From Acanthaster planci (Eukaryota; Echinodermata; Asteroidea; Valvatida; Acanthasteridae), in the NCBI RefSeq assembly GCF_001949145.1, contig NW_019091358.1, positions 1,292,731 to 1,356,730 on the forward strand: DNA of 64,000 nt. Direction: 5' to 3'. Shown piece by piece: positions 1 through 12,585 of this stretch. Each line of letters opens with the position of its first letter. The first letter of the stretch is position 1. The translations under genes were made by a program, and so were the position numbers. The notes beneath the pieces are model-generated. The model saw only the letters and a program-made list of their open reading frames with translations, searched no databases and had not been told where the DNA came from.

Positions 1-480
1 AAGCGGGGACCGGGAGGAGATGTCTTGCCCGGCCATGCAAATTTGAGAATTATCCGACGGGTGTTAACGCTACGGATGTACAGCTGGATAATATATACAC
101 ACTTGTAAAACCCTAGGTCCATTTAAACAGCGTGTTTGTGGCTTTAAAAAATTGTTCTTTTTTGAGTGCAACTGAATACATTTTGGTTGTTGGAGTAAAT
201 TGTTCCGGAATCTGGGGGTAGAGTGGGGATGGGAAAAGGCGGGATAGATGACTTGCCCGGCCATGAAAATTTGAAAAGCGGGGGGGGGGGGAGTACACCA
301 TATGACTCCATGTATAGGTCGCTGTTCATGATATTGATGTACATTTATAATATTTAAAAGGTGCTTTAAATTCCCTTTTTTTTTAAAGTTATATTGAATG
401 CATTTTAGCTATTGGACGTCTGAAAAATTCTTCCAAATCCGCTTTGATTTTTTGCTCACCACAAAAAGTGTGTGTGGGGG
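1..480. repeat. Degenerate tandem repeat, about 229-bp unit
   Basis: The stretch near 18-46 (GATGTCTTGCCCGGCCATG and following bases) recurs near 247-275 with few changes. The following blocks also correspond: a GGCTTTAAA-type A/T tract, then GAATACATTTTGG near 174 against GAATGCATTTTAG near 396. This gives two diverged units of about 229 bp, the first possibly cut by the window edge. G-runs occur at 280-291 and 476-484. No coding potential seen. Confidence 0.5.
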
Positions 481-594
481 GGGGAAGGATAACTCAATAG
501 CCCAACACCCCACCTCAAAAATAGGGGGAGGGGATATTTACCCCAATCCCCGAGATTTCCGCCCATGCCCCATGTTCAGAGACTTTTATTGTCA

Positions 595-761
595 CGGGAG
601 TTTCGCAGTAGTGCTCCTACAAGAGTTTGCAACGCGTTGGCCAATCACAATGGGTGAAATATGTCGATCCAGTGCGCGTTTGGAACGGGTCGACAGATTT
701 GCGCGTTGTGATTGGCCAACGCGTTGCAAAGTCTTGGAGGCGCACTATCGTGAATCGCACG
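595..761. mobile_element. Palindromic TA-type MITE, copy 1
   Basis: About 167 bp that folds back on itself. The arm CAACGCGTTGGCCAATCACA is mirrored by TGTGATTGGCCAACGCGTTG, and the outer ends resemble those of the copies at 1181 and 25148. The right flank is TA; the left flank has drifted to CA. The centre carries GGGTCGACAGATTT. It is non-autonomous with no ORF. The TA duplication suggests a Tc1/mariner-type source, which is inference. Confidence 0.75.
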
Positions 762-1180
762 TATTGTCTCACCCGTTGTAGTAATCACCGAAGATGAATT
801 TTCCGTAAAGATTGGGCGATTGGCAACCTCGGTACACGTAACCTCCAATAACGCATTTGCCCTCCGAGTGCGAATAGACATGGACAGGTTGGACTTCGTT
901 AGCTGTGAGAAGAATATCCGATCACCAGGACATTTCTGTAATGTGCTCCAAACAATTTTCTGTTGTATATTTGCAATGCTTGTGACTGAAACTACGTAAA
1001 AAACCAACGTGCCTTAAAATATCGTCCAACTTAGATTCAAGAGGTCATGTTAAGAAGTTTTGTGAGAATTCGAACCAAGAGTCCCCCAGCACGGCGCACT
1101 TGAAAATATTAATTTTTCCTTAACCCCAGGTAAATATTGGGTCTTCTCTTCAGGTTGATTGGATCAACTAAACTTCAATA

Positions 1181-1349
1181 CGGGCGATTCACAATAGTGC
1201 GCCTCCAAGAGTTTGCAATGCGCTGGCCAATCACAACACACGAAAACTGTCAACCCTTTTCCAAACGCGCGTTGGGTCGACAGATTTTGCGCATAGTGAT
1301 TGGCCAACTCGTTGCAAACTCTTGGTAGTGCACTATTGTGAATCGGCCG
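1181..1349. mobile_element. Palindromic TA-type MITE, copy 2
   Basis: A 169-bp inverted-repeat element with ends CGGGCGATTCACAATAGTGC and its near-exact reverse complement. It is bounded by TA on both sides (1179-1180 and 1350-1351), a two-base target duplication. The inner arms contain TTGGCCAATCACA and its mirror. Same family as 595-761 and 25148-25315. Confidence 0.85.
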
Positions 1350-1765
1350 TACTCTGATACTCAGGAAAAACAACGAAGACAAGAATTTGCAGTAGTCAAG
1401 TCAACCACATGTCACAGGGCTGGGATAGACCACATGCAGCTCTGGTATACACGAATCCGGCGAAAAGAATTAGAAGCCATTACTGCGGGGCCATGCTATT
1501 CGTACGGAGGCGATACGCGCCCGCTACATTCCTCTCCGCTCATGGGATGACCAAGCAGGAATTTCTTATATGTCTATGACAGGGATGGCATCTCCTCGGA
1601 TTTGTCCATGAGATAGCAAGCAACAGGGAATGAATGATTACCAAGGGATGCCTTGGGCACATAGGCAGGAGAAGGATCAAACTCTGTCGAGTGAGGAAAA
1701 AACATTGCCACGTTTGGTAGACAAATCTAGAACTTAGAAGTATGATAATTTTTGACATGACCTAC

Positions 1766-4722
1766 CTAGCCACTGTTCGTTACACTGTTCTTGTTTAAAA
1801 CAGGCGTAGCCCTCTTTGGCCCGCCAGCCGTAGTTACCCCCTTTCACGATGATGTTGACCTCCTCATATTGATTCTGACCGACGTCCCCGAAGAAGATCC
1901 GTCCCTTGCCCTTTCCGGTCACTCGATCGCCGTGGTCTATCGAACCTCTCCAACTGTTACGCACTCCGTAAGCGTATATCTCTGGGCGGGTGTCGGCCAC
2001 CCCTACAAACGGGTTGTCCGGTGGAATGCCATAATTTCGGTCACCGCTTGGGTTGTCCACGTCAATTCGGATAATCTTACCAAGAAGAGTGTTCCTTTGT
2101 TTTTAATTAAGGGAGAGAGGAGAGGAGATAAACGAACCATATACAGGGCCCTCGGGGCCCGCTGATGATTAGACAATAAGTAGGTTACACTGTTGGTAAA
2201 ATCCCCTAAATCGTACTACCGTATAATCCTGGAATATCTTTCTTGAAAGAATGCGTATAACAGCGTCAGCAAGTGTGTGAAACAGTTCCACTCAGAATGC
2301 TGTAGTTTTAAATAAAACGGCAATTTTTTCTCCTTTTTCACGCTGGTCGGCCGACCACCGTTAGGAATAGGCCTAAGCATCATCGTGCATATCGAGCACC
2401 TGCATATTCTCGTTGTTTCAGTGTCACTGCCAAGAGTCGACTGCATACTTCATTGCAGGACGTTTTTTTTTTCATGAATCCACAAAGCTACATTGTCGAG
2501 GAGGCCATTTAAAACTGCTCTTTTTTAAGGGAAAGAGAACCTGCCATGCTTGTTCTCCACCCTGACCTCGCGGGGGTTATTCACTTACCGCGAACGCCAT
2601 GCAATTATTAGATTTTTCGCAAAATGAATTACAACTGAAAGATGATCGTTGAAACTGCCTCGCTGTTTTTCTCGGTTTTTCACAAACCAGTTGACTCAAC
2701 CAAGCATGAAAGAAGTCAGTGGACTGTAAGTTGCAGTAAATCTCACACACCGTAACCAGCCAATCATGTAAAATTACAACAAAAACCAAAGGTAAAACAG
2801 CAACACAGCAATAAACACAGGTAGTCGAAATTCGCGTGAGTTTCCATATCAGAATCATTAATCAGTAAATCATGAAAATCGCGTTTTATACAACGTTATG
2901 GCCCGTAACCTATTTGTGTTAGAGCACGCCGGATGAATGGTCTGTGGTTGAAAGTGGTATAAGGCCTAGTCCTATATTATACTCTTCATTGCAATTTTTT
3001 CCCTTTTCAATATCGGCAAGCACTTTATGAAGAAAAACCCCAACGAATAACTACGGAAATTGTATTAAATGTATCCTTTTGTTGGTTACCATATTTTTTT
3101 AGAATAGAAATATTAAGAGCTTATATAATTTCGTTTAAATGGTGCGCGAATTAAACAAAACAATGTAAGCTCTGACTGTAATGAAATGGTGGAAAAATAC
3201 AGCTCAAGGTCGAGATGATGTATCTAAATAAAATAAGAGTATGATAATGACGTCATCGAGTGTTTTGTTATTCGATTCTGGTGTTCATTAGGGTCAGGAA
3301 ACGGGTCAACTTCAACCGCAACTTGCCTTAAAACATCACATCAACTTGGATTTGCAGTTGTCACCTTTGTCATCTGCAGCGACGTCATCACGTCGTCAAG
3401 TGGTATTACGTAGTATTTCAGATTAGTATTCAAGATAGACATGTTCAAATTCGTGAACCATGCTTTTCCCTGTTTGACTTATTACACAAAGATATTCGAA
3501 ACTCCAAAAGAAATGCATGTCTGCTCAATTAGGCCTACTGATGCGTTTACTCGACAAACGGTAATTTTCGAAAGTTAGAAACTTGAACCTTATTTGAGCC
3601 TTACCGATTGAGTCCGGCATTCAGTGGATCGCCTCCTGATCCTCCATCCCCAAAACTTGCATACAAGTAGCCGTCTATTCCAAATAGTAACTGACCTCCG
3701 TTGTGGTTTGAATATGGCTGGCCAAACTCAAGCAAAACCTTTTCCATTGAGGTATCAACTCTATTCATGTCATCGGTCATAACCGTGAATTCGCTTATTC
3801 GGATACTCTTGACGCCTGGGCCCAGTGTGTAGCAAATATATAATTTGGAATTGTCTGTGAAGTTTGGGTGAAATGCTGCACCGAGTAAACCTCGTTCTCC
3901 AAGATTTGCCGTCACGTGAACTGAATCCTGCAAATCCAAGAATGCGGTCTCAAGTTTGGTACCGTTCGTCAAAAACACGTGGATGATCCCTCGCTGCTCT
4001 CCGATGAAAAATCGGTGAGTGTTGTCGTTGGCGTGGACGGCGAAGACAGGTTTCCTCAGGCCGCTGGCAAATTCCTCCAGACACAGACAATTGCTTCGAC
4101 CAGTACCTGATCTGGCTTCTTCTGCCCACCGGTTGAGGTCATCGCTGACCAAAACATCGGGGAAACAGTAATCAACATCCAGTATGGCCATCATTTCACA
4201 AAATTCAGCGGACGAACTTGTGGCGGCCCGTCGCAGCGGCTCCTCCTCGGTGATGAAGGGGACAAGTTGGCTGCATGATCGGTGAAACTCGGTACAGTAA
4301 CCGCTGCAAAGACCGGGCAATTGTCTGGCATTACCCCGTGAGCTCTCACCATCATAAATATGAGCTGCGTACGGTGAACACTCCTGACAAAGGATTTCGT
4401 TAAGAAAATCACTGCAATTGCTCGACAAGCTCCCGTGAATGCTGTTATATTCCGAGACGATTCTTTGGAAGTTCTGTTTAATTTCCTGATCCCTCGCACG
4501 TGTGCAGCATCCGAATTCAATGTAGAGAGTGCAGAACTCTGGCTCACTCCCTTGGTCGTGGGTAAATGGTGCGGAAAAGTCGAGGCACTGTGGGTGCGCC
4601 TTTGACGCCGGAATTGCTGACATGAAACCCAGGACAATTATGCCCAGGCATATATATGGCCTAAGGACACGAAAAATGTTATTCCAATCCACAACAACCT
4701 TCCACTTTAACTGTCCCTCCAT
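1766..4722 (-). CDS. HHIPL1: Hedgehog-interacting protein-like, HHIPL1/2 type (first two coding exons, partial)
   Basis: Coding exon 1 is 4722 down to 3605 and ends at a GTAAGG donor. The 1.5-kb intron ends in an AG acceptor, and exon 2 is 2094 down to 1766 with a GTAGGT donor. The frame is continuous across the junction (...NR then NTLLGKIIRIDVDNP). About 482 residues are present. The N-terminus has a hydrophobic signal segment (LGIIVLGFMSAIPASKA) followed by HPQCLDF, as in HHIPL proteins. Next comes a cysteine-rich folate-receptor-like domain (about residues 45-200, with LCQECSPYAAHIYD and DYCFPD). Then comes a beta-propeller of the glucose/sorbosone dehydrogenase type (SNHNGGQLLFG, YGIPPDNPFVG, GDVGQNQYEEVN, GGNYGWRAKEG). 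The family is secreted and related to the hedgehog antagonist HHIP; whether this member binds hedgehog is unknown. The rest of the propeller and any C-terminal domain lie left of the window. HHIPL1 versus HHIPL2 cannot be settled without the C-terminus. Confidence 0.9.
2095..3604 (-). other. Intron of the HHIPL gene
   Basis: Bounded by the GTAAGG donor next to 3605 and a CAAAG acceptor next to 2094. AT-rich. No recognisable element or exon seen inside. Confidence 0.8.
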
Positions 4723-7689
4723 GATGCGACTGTCTACCCCTGAACATGCAAGTATAGGCGAATGTGGTGACGCATTGACGTTCTAAACAAAACCGTTTAA
4801 AGTTGTATTTTCTCAGAAGTGCATGGCTGCGTAAACTAAGGCTAGCCGGCAGTACATGCTTAAAGTATGGCAAGCCGGCAGTACAAAATTAAAAGAATAA
4901 TTCACAAAGTGTTGAAAATCCCACGCAGCCATTAGAACGCCGGATAGTGATACACGTACTATTAACTACTAAATAAAAATGCAACCCTATTTAAAATTAA
5001 TGAGATAAATGTCTACTTTAAACGAATTTGAAGTAAAATCGAAAACCAACCAAAAGGTGATTTTTTGCGAACTTGAGCCGCCATGCAAGTTGTGTGGGCG
5101 AAATGAGTGTGGTCTATTATGCGTAGCCACTGATCCATGACAGTAGCTCCGTATACATAGCCAAAAAGTGAACAATAACGCAGTTTGTGGGGGTCAGTTT
5201 TCTTTCCGATCCTTCAGACAGTGGTCGAGTTCGTGCGCCGTATTCTTGACACGGGTTTCTTGTTCTCGCGCTCGAACGGCGGGAACACGACTCAAGAACA
5301 CTGTTCGCGGAACAGGATCACACACCACCTCCTCGTCAGGGTTTTACAGGAACACACGGAAAAACTCGTGAGATTTTGATTTTTGAACAGCTGCGAAAAA
5401 TGGAGAGATGGTTTACAAGGTCAGAGACAATAGGAAGTTTTGCAAAATTAACATTAATTATTTTTCACAAGACAGAAGTGAATGTTCCTGTTTGAATAGA
5501 AAAGAATTCAGCCCAGTTGTCCAAGCATTAACTCTCGAACAGTTTACTACGATATGGACGCCGCCATGTTGCTTGTCACTAGCTACCAGCGATGACCAAT
5601 CGTACGTTCCCGGCGTTCGAGCGGCCGACCCAAGAACGACAAATCAAGCTGTTCGTGAACATACGAGAACAAACCGCCCGAACTCGGCCAGTGTGTAATA
5701 AAACACCAAAATGTCGTTTCAACCAAATAAAAGATCATGAAAGTTCACATGAAAAAAATTCCACAATTGTGGGCCCCCCAAAACAATTGAATCATCTTTC
5801 ACGCAGTCGCACTTTCAAATAAAGACAAGAAATTTACCCGCGGGTTAAAAGTTCTTGCCCAAATTCAGTCTTTTCTTTCTACACCGACAAATATCGACAG
5901 ACCCAGTGTATCCATTGGAAGGATGCATAATCCAGAAACAACCAAAAACGGAAGCATTTGGCTGCTCTTTATCAAATTATACTAAAAAAAATCCCAGGAG
6001 TGGTACATGTATGCCAAACAAAAAACATTAAGGAATGTTGACGAGATCTTGTGAAAAAAGTTCCCTCTGAGGGAAAGTTTATATTTTTAATAGCGGACGA
6101 TTTGTGGCTATACGTTTACAAATGCTGACCATAATACCTCTTGCACAACCCACAAGAATAAATTATGTTCTTCAGTTTCAAAGGTACAGGTCATCAAGGC
6201 ACAAGTTATAGTAATGAGAAAATTTGGAGATGATCCGTTTCGACTAAAATAAATTTCTTCGTTTGGCACACTGAAGAGGTTAAACTGTGCCGCATAAACG
6301 ACGGCAACTAGATTTTTTTCCAATGATAAACATTAAAATATTTGACGATACAATCGTTTAATCATGATTTAACAAATCCTCATTATGAATTCGTCCCTGT
6401 CAAACCGCGCTGCAAAAAATGGCGTCCACCTTTTGCAGAAGTTAAATCGAACACACACACATTCACACAAATAGCCTAACTCCCTCATTATGTTGTAGTA
6501 GAATGTCATTCAGCTTAACAAAAAAAAATACCTGTATACCTACACAAACAGCACAACTCATTGCCTATGGTACCGGGGCTAATGTTGTTTACCCATGAAC
6601 ATGAAGTGCAACAGCTTCGAACCAGTCTCTTTTATTGTCAGTGCTTGATTACAAAACCTGACCTGCCCGTGTAGGCATGAGTAGAGGTTGGGTTGATGAA
6701 TGAACTGACTCCGCCATCTTGTTCAAATGCAAAAAGCGGGCAAGCCAGGCCCAATGTCATCTTCTGATTTCGCATATTAGACAACATTTTGATCATCAAT
6801 AAATTCACTGGGTAGGAACTAGAAATCTGGAGAATGCAAAAACTGAAGTGGCGTCATCAGTCAATTTGTTATTACTTTTTAATATTGATTATTTTCGTTA
6901 TGGCATCATATCGCCGTGTATGTCTATATTTGAAGCAGGTGCGTACGCTCATAGGTAGGGGTGTGCTATAGACATATAAATAATTATAATAATTATGTTG
7001 ATGTGATCCTATGTCGCTTTTGACAGACCTATATTTACTTATTGGTACACGTTATGTTTAAGTGTTCATGTACATTGAAGGTGTATTCTCAACAGGTCAA
7101 AAAGTGTGAAGAACAACATGTCAAATTCGGTTCACATAACAGATATTATTTAAGCCCCCAAACGGGGTTCCTTCACCAAAACCCCGTGACGTCATCGAAC
7201 TAATGTCAGCTGATCACCTCATGTTTGTCTCTGAAACAGGCAGGAAGCTCGATGAGCAGGAAGCTCGATGAACCTAAACGACGAAGAGACGGCGCATTTT
7301 TTCTAGCAACGGGGTCTTAGTAGGAACCACGCTTTGCTTGTTCACAATTGACGATGAAATGCGTTCGTTATGGTCGTGTAGCTACTAGCAAAACTGAACA
7401 CTTCTGACCAAAATCATCTAATTGCGTGCTTCTGTTCAAGACAAATACTTTTTATTTCACTTACTTACTTCTTCACTTTCACTTTATTTTCCATATGAAA
7501 CATTTCATATTGACAATACAGTGCTTTAGTGGATGGAGACCTCTAAAAAGCATAGCTTGTCGAGTAGAGGCCCCCTTTTATATTTATACATGTATGAAAT
7601 GTGTCACAGTTACAAAAAACAATTAACCATGTAACGAAAAGTTAGTAGGAAGTGCTATGCATACACTTGTTAAATCGTTGATATTGAAA
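4723..7689. other. Intergenic, upstream of HHIPL
   Basis: No credible exon found on either strand. Presumably holds the HHIPL promoter just right of 4722, but no clear TATA or initiator was recognised. It contains the GC-rich inverted-repeat block at 5222-5697. The rest is AT-rich, with short direct repeats such as the doubled CAGGAAGCTCGATGA near 7240-7270. Confidence 0.5.
5222..5697. repeat. Diverged GC-rich inverted repeat element
   Basis: The left block near 5225-5295 (GTCGAGTTCGTGCGCCGT, GCGCTCGAACGGCGGGAACA) is matched by the reverse complement of 5600-5697 (GCCGAGTTCGGGCGGTTTG, CCGCTCGAACGCCGGGAACG). The block is more GC-rich than its surroundings, which suggests an inserted, decayed foldback element. 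No ORF with a recognisable product. Confidence 0.5.
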
Positions 7690-8870
7690 TGTAACCCCGT
7701 TGAAAGAAAAAAACAGTTATTTACGAGATAATTATTCAGTAATTCATTTTTGTATTTACGCTTGAAGCCAGAAAGACCGGCAGAATTTTTTCGAGGAAAT
7801 GTCCACTGAACTCCAAAGCTTAGGCCCCTCATGTTTCAAATTTGCTCCATATATTGTGGTTCGTGCAAATGATCGATGAAATTCATAGTTTTGCCTTGTA
7901 AAGTGATTATTGGTTTCTTCAATTTTTTATAAATAATGAACAAATAGATTTAGGCCCTAGCTGTAGAGAACAAATATCTTATGTGCAACAATTGTAGAAG
8001 AGAGGATCAGTGTGTTGCTGAAAATTAACATTGTAAAGAATCCGCATGGCTTTTTTCTGTAATTTAAGGATTCGATTAAGATAACTAATACTACTGTTAC
8101 CCAAGCAAGAATGCCTTATGAAATGTACGGTAAATAAGAGAATTATACAAGGTTATTAAATTTTCTGGTGAAAATTGCTTTCAATTTTGAGATAATGCCT
8201 ATATTTCTGGATATAATTTTGGAGATATAACTGATCTGTTTATTCCAGGTTAAGCGGTCATGTATAGTCCTAAGAATCTAGTTGAGTCAGTGTTTGTAAT
8301 ACCGGTATTGTCAATAAAGATTTCATCGGGTACCTGATGTTGCTTTCTGCTAAATAGCATGTAGCTCGTCTTCTTAACGTTAAGCGATAACTTAGTTGCT
8401 CTAATCCAGCTAGATACTTTTTGCATCTCACATTTAACTATCGAAAAGTGTTTTCACATGTCATTATGACTAGAAAAGAGATTACTCTCATCAGCAAAAA
8501 TATTAAAGAAGAACACATCTGAAGATTTATCAAAGTCATTGATTTAAATAGAGAATAAGAAAGGGCCCAAGATGGAGCCCTGTGGAACACCGCAAGACAT
8601 TTTACATCGTGTAGATTCGGTACCGTTGATAGCCACAAATTGTTGTCCATCAGATAGGTAGCTCCGAAACCAATCCAAAGCAGTCCCCCTCATTCCATAC
8701 TATTCTTGTTTTCATATAGAAGAATTTCATGATCAACTGTATCAGAGGCCTTCGAAAGATCCAGGAAAATACCTACTGTTTTAGATGAAGCATCTAAAAT
8801 GGTTGTTGTTTTCTCAAACTGCTTACTAAAGTAATCTTGCTTACAGTTACGAAGGACATTGGTAAGTATA
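7690..8870 (-). pseudogene. Decayed non-LTR retrotransposon (reverse transcriptase fragment)
   Basis: The minus strand reads, in broken frames, a reverse transcriptase palm: GIFLDLSKASDTVDH (8730-8779), GVPQGSILGP (about 8563-8592), IND, then FADESNLF (about 8481-8505). The last is the catalytic FADD box with the second Asp changed to Glu. Downstream are the usual connection-region phrases LQKKAMRILYN and HTDPLFYN, and near the 3' end GFKRKYKNELLNNY (about 7735-7776). A TAA at 8544-8546 interrupts the frame right after GPFLFSI, and further frameshifts follow. The 5' part (endonuclease) is absent. The wording is that of Jockey/CR1-like LINEs; the clade was not determined. Not functional. Confidence 0.85.
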
Positions 8871-9289
8871 TTTTTTTAGCGTACATAATCTGAACGATTG
8901 GTATCGGTAGGATTTCTGGAGTGACCCATACAGTGGAATCTGCTGGTCTCCCATGGGGCCAAGTAATTGTGTATGTATACTGTTCTTTCATTTCGTCGCA
9001 CATCCACCCCCCCCCCAAAAAAAACAAATGTTTCAGTCATTTTGCGTTTGTACGTTTAATTTCAAAACGGAAGACGGTAAAAAGCACCACATGTGAGTCT
9101 TTTAAAACTTATAGTGATGAAATCAATGCATGTATAATCCATATTTGACACAAAGTCCTCAAGTGTAATCAGCTTTAATAGAACTCGACTATTCCACTCC
9201 AGATTAATTCATAAGTTTAACTTTACTATCTATTAGATATGTACATGTCATTTCTCTCTTTTACGACTCGCATACGTATCCCTTTACAT

Positions 9290-9545
9290 GGACCCACTTG
9301 CTCATGCATGCAAAAGGCTACGCAATCTCTCATCCCCTTTTGACGACTTGCATCCTTTTTTGAGGGGGTGCCCACCTTGCATAAACTGCGTGCTCAATTC
9401 TTGCATCCTCTCCAACGACTTGCATCCCTTCTTTCTCAGTATTAAATTCTCGCGTGTCTTTTTAACGACTTGCATTCCTTTTCTCTTGTCCCAACATTGC
9501 ATACATGTGCTAAATTCACATGGGGGGGCTACCTTGCATTGAAAT
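9290..9545 (+). repeat. Degenerate tandem repeat with ACGACTTGCATCC core
   Basis: The core ACGACTTGCAT(C/T)CC(T/C)T recurs near 9344, 9414 and 9464, with related CTTGCAT phrases near 9378, 9402 and 9534. Spacing is irregular at about 50-70 bp, so this is a decayed array rather than a clean minisatellite. Confidence 0.4.
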
Positions 9546-10585
9546 GTACTTTGCACTTTCTCGCATTTATTTATCATTTGTTGCTTGCATCATATGTTTG
9601 TTTCAATTTATAAAATATTTTCATACATTTGCATTTGGAAAGTAATTATTAACACGTGAAATTCTCCCTTTTTTCTTTTGCAAAATATGACTGTCGAAAA
9701 ATAGACAAATATCTAAAGAGGGAATCTGTTTGAAATGAATCAGATTTTGACTTTATTTACTGCTCTTGTGCTCTGGATTTTTCTCTTCATTATACACAAT
9801 CTGCTCTATCTATTACAATCTTTTATCGCAAGGGCCATTCTACAGAGCAACACCGGTCGACGTGGGTTGTGAAGTTTCTGCTCGAGAGACAATTTCACCG
9901 CATTTTGCAGCTCATTCTTCTTAGTGAATGTGACACAGGTATTCACCCACTGCATTTTTTTAATGTTTAAATTGTTTCTTATCTTAAGATGTGGTCAAAC
10001 TCCATTTTACTTTTTATGATAACACATGACACGAACATTCTAAACTTGTGTTGAGATTTGAGTAATTATTAACTTTAGTGGAATCGAGTCATTTGCTCGC
10101 AGTGACTTGAGTCGAGTCGCCTAAAATGAGACTCGAGTCGGACTCAAGTGGGGTCAATTATACTCGAGTCACGACAGCTCTGACAAATAAAACAAGCCCA
10201 TCGCCTGGGCTAGAGGGAACTCCAGTCAACGTGTGGCGTATCTCATCCACTAGGGGCCCGTTTGTTTCTCTTGGATCCGAATCATTATCCGTGATCTGTC
10301 GTTGGTTCACTGGCACCAGAACCCGACTAATGATAGTGCGAAACAGCCCTGGGCTCACTGATCACGATCCAGACAGGCCCCCCATGTGGAGACGTGCTCA
10401 AACCCGTCTTTTGGGGAACAAATCATCATGTATCGATATCAAACAGTAATCAGTCCGCCCGCTGTCCAGGGACGTATTTGTTTTCCCAAACGAGATCCAG
10501 CATCTTCAGAAGAGGGCGCCCTCTGTGCTGTGCACTATTTATTTTGTCCAAGACTTAATTGTAAAGAGTGATTACGTAAATAAGG

Positions 10586-10690
10586 TATAAGGGTGCTTGG
10601 CAGGAGATGAGTGGATTGGTCGGGAGAAGTCCTGACTTGAAGTTCTCCTTCTAAGGTTCGAATCCGCTTTGTTGTGTTTACAATTCTTTT
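10586..10690 (+). mobile_element. tRNA-derived SINE-like unit
   Basis: GTGCTTGGCAGGAGATGAGTGG resembles an A box, and GGTTCGAATCC at 10654-10664 is a perfect B-box-type sequence. They are spaced as in a tRNA. The flanks do not form a clean acceptor stem, so a SINE head or tRNA relic fits better than a tRNA gene. Confidence 0.4.
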
Positions 10691-10917
10691 TTAAAGACTA
10701 ATAACAAGTAAGGAAGGAACATTCTCAAGCCGCTAAAAGCCTAAGTTTGGTTGGTGTGGTTAAGAACAACGCAGAGCCGTGTTTAGAAAGAGTTGCGATT
10801 TAAGAGTCACCATTGTTGGGAAACAGACCTGCAGGTGTATCACACGCAAACAATTGGAATAAAACAATAGGATTATGTTTAACAACAAAGTGAACAGCCA
10901 TTTTGTTTCCAAAATCT

Positions 10918-10972
10918 GTCGGTCGATTGGTTGGTCGGTTAGTCGGTCGGTCGGTTAGTCAATCAGTCGACA
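10918..10972. repeat. Simple repeat of GGTCGGTTAGTC type
   Basis: Imperfect 4-8-bp units: GGTCGATTGGTTGGTCGGTT followed by AGTCGGTCGGTCGGTTAGTC. Microsatellite. Confidence 0.7.
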
Positions 10973-11824
10973 GAACTAGGTTCCTAGCTCTGTGGTCAAT
11001 CAGAAGCGCCATTCATTTGAAGTTGTTCAGAAATTCACCTTAGGACAACTTTTTTTGGACAAACTTTAATAATTATAATAACAGTATTTCAAGAATTAGG
11101 TGTTTGCTAATTTCTTTGGTGTCTGAAATCCAGCTGTTTTTCCGTTTGAATACTGTAGTATTCGTCTTAGTACTTCGCTGTGCAAGAAAAGTATTTCAGT
11201 ATCTCATTTTGGTTATTCTCAATGAGACGCGCACGTTTTTAAAATGTTGCAATGTTCCATACTCGTTAAGTGTGGCGCTGTTGTTAGTGTGACATTATAG
11301 GAAAGACACTGTTCAAATTGTGAACGAAAAGTATGCTCACTGAAATATTTCTGAGAGAACTTTTCTCACTGGACTGCTTTGAAGGAACAGCACATCACTA
11401 AATGACAACAAAATTACCATTTTTCTGACAATTTTTAGTGCAGCCTTTACATGTAGTTTTCTGCCTAAGATAACATCGAACTTTTGTTCGTATACTTGCA
11501 AGCTCTTACTAGCATAAAAAATGAAAACCAAAATGCCCACAAAATAGAACAAGAATGACATCGAGTTAAATGAAATACAAAGGGAGTATCTGCTGAAACT
11601 GAATTTCAAAATTAAATTCCCTGAGCCCTTTACTCCAAGGACAATAGTTCCACTGCAGAGCGCAATGAATCAAAGTGCAGATCTGATAATATAACATCAC
11701 CTTGACACGAGTGACTATACCTTCTTAACTGAGTGCACTGCAGGCTATTCAACATTCAGTGGCACTGTAGTAACATTTTGCCTGAGCCTTGGATTTATGT
11801 CAGAGAACTTGCCTTTGATTGCAG

Positions 11825-11907
11825 GCAGCCGAAAGGGAAGCTTGCCCTAAGGAATATGAAAAGCAAAAACGAGGACCAGTCTCAGTTCTCACTGCTCTAA
11901 GAACGAG
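11825..11907 (+). other. Orphan exon-like segment
   Basis: A pyrimidine-rich stretch ending TTTGATTGCAG precedes 83 bp of open frame. The frame reads AAEREACPKEYEKQKRGPVS and continues to LRTR, where a GTATGA donor follows. Composition is charged and exon-like, unlike the surrounding noise. I recognise no family and found no partner exon nearby. It may be an exon of an undetected gene, an exonised repeat, or chance. Confidence 0.25.
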
Positions 11908-12585
11908 GTATGATTTGTATACCTGTTCGGTGACGTATGCATCATTGTCATTGGAAAGAGGCCACGCCACTTGTTTACTGATACAAAAGATTATTGTAAT
12001 ATCAAACTGTGTCCTGTAAGTCTTCATGAAAAGCTGACATGCAGGCATGCCTGTATGCAGGGCTCTGGTGGAGTGGATGTTGCAAAGAATACATTAATAC
12101 GCTTGTATGCCTAATGTAGTGTAACATCACTTTTTTTTTACATTGCTGACATTCAAATAGTATTTCATATAAATGTGTTTATTTTGTCGAGTGTCAAATC
12201 CCCCTTTGTTGTCTGAATCATTGTGCCTGTTTAGTCATCCAACACAAATATTCACGCCAAGCGATGCAATTCCGAACACTTCCAATTTTTTTTGTTTTAA
12301 AGGTTTTTTCTCAAAAAAATGCAATTTTGAGACAAATTTCTCACCAAATCAACAGGCACAGTTGCTTTGGCTTCACGAAAACACTAACAACTTAATAAAT
12401 TGTGTGGACAATTTAAAGCTACTGAGGTGTAATGCATACCCATGGCGCTTCACAGCTATCGTGGCTCCCGAATTACAATTTTGACGCCTTCCTTAGCATC
12501 ATGGACCGTTCGACGTATTGCTCTAAACGATAACAAACTGCACAGCACATCACGCGGATTACTAATCAGTGCCATAATATCATAT

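Noticed and set aside
4191-4637. 148-codon minus-strand ORF inside HHIPL exon 1
   Set aside because: Alternate frame of the recognised HHIPL coding exon.
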